NCBI GenBank assembly: GCA_003647765.1
Contig: QMNM01000088.1
Span: forward strand, 1-6,503
DNA: 6,503 nt
Source of the DNA: Candidatus Cloacimonadota bacterium
Lineage (GTDB): Bacteria; Cloacimonadota; Cloacimonadia; JGIOTU-2; B8-G9
Direction of reading: 5' to 3'
This document shows positions 6,383 through 6,503 of the stretch, piece by piece (position 1 is the stretch's first letter; each line of letters starts with the position of its first letter). The position numbers and the translations under genes are program-made. Below the pieces are notes generated by a model. The model had not been told where the DNA came from. It saw only the letters and a program-made list of their open reading frames with translations, and did not search any database.

Positions 6383-6503
6383 TTTAGCCACTAAGAACAC
6401 TAAGAAACACGAAAAAGTTGATACATCTTTTAGCCACCAAGAACACTAAGAAACACGAAAAAGTTGATACATCTTTTAGCCACCAAGAACACTAAGAAAC
6501 ACG
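6383..6503. repeat. 46-bp tandem repeat array, right (three units, cut by window)
   Basis: Cores begin at 6387, 6433 and 6479, again 46 bp apart and in the same orientation as the left array. The first core has C-to-T in GCCACTAAG. The 18-bp inter-core sequence AAGTTGATACATCTTTTA is identical after the first two cores and equals that of unit 2 in the left array. The last unit runs off the window, so the array may be longer. With the left array it encloses the GxxExxY gene. Confidence 0.92.

Noticed and set aside
5687-6503. CRISPR array (28-bp repeats with regular 18-bp gaps)
   Set aside because: The 18-bp gaps are too short for spacers and are identical in most units, so this is a 46-bp tandem repeat. 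No cas gene is present.

Overview
The window is an AT-rich stretch in which every convincing gene lies on the minus strand. It carries part of an anaerobic electron-transfer operon of the heterodisulfide reductase (Hdr) type, embedded in and interrupted by short repeats. The two HdrA proteins, strong Shine-Dalgarno sites and tight gene spacing suggest a strictly anaerobic bacterium, possibly from a poorly cultured lineage. An archaeal host cannot be excluded. No rRNA, tRNA or other taxonomic marker is present, so this placement is an inference.

Layout in transcription order, from high to low coordinates. First comes a GxxExxY-family (PD-(D/E)XK-like) gene at 5859-6323, bracketed by two arrays of one 46-bp tandem repeat. 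Next is a 797-residue HdrA fused to a C-terminal MvhD-like domain (3276-5669). A second, stand-alone HdrA of 650 residues follows (1316-3268), 7 bp downstream and probably translationally coupled. Then comes a small four-helix-bundle (23S-intervening-sequence type) gene at 885-1241, flanked by octamer repeats in inverted orientation. A stand-alone MvhD protein follows (346-804), and finally about 345 bp of non-coding DNA dominated by two nearly identical 135-bp imperfect palindromes and a third half-copy.

How the genes could work together: HdrA carries FAD and many Fe-S clusters and is the flavin-based bifurcation/confurcation subunit in Hdr complexes. MvhD passes electrons to HdrA from a hydrogenase, formate dehydrogenase or similar donor. 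The order here is HdrA-MvhD(fused), HdrA, MvhD. All five MvhD-type cysteines of the stand-alone protein (C13, C16, C42, C67, C72) are Ser or Gly in the fused domain, whereas both HdrA parts keep all their cysteine motifs. This suggests an asymmetric complex in which the fused domain is structural and the free MvhD carries the working cluster. HdrB, HdrC and the electron donor are not in the window.

The other theme is the repeats. The palindromes at the left, the 46-bp arrays at the right and the 3' tail of the GxxExxY gene look different, but most copies share one plan: a start near AATCTTT, a middle of roughly 9-10-nt CRC/AGAA-like beats, and an end at GGTG or GTGGC followed by an A/T-rich stretch. 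These elements supply the C-terminal codons of two proteins and most of the leader of the hdr operon. The two small accessory genes (four-helix bundle and GxxExxY) are the ones flanked by repeats, which points to repeat-associated gene insertion.
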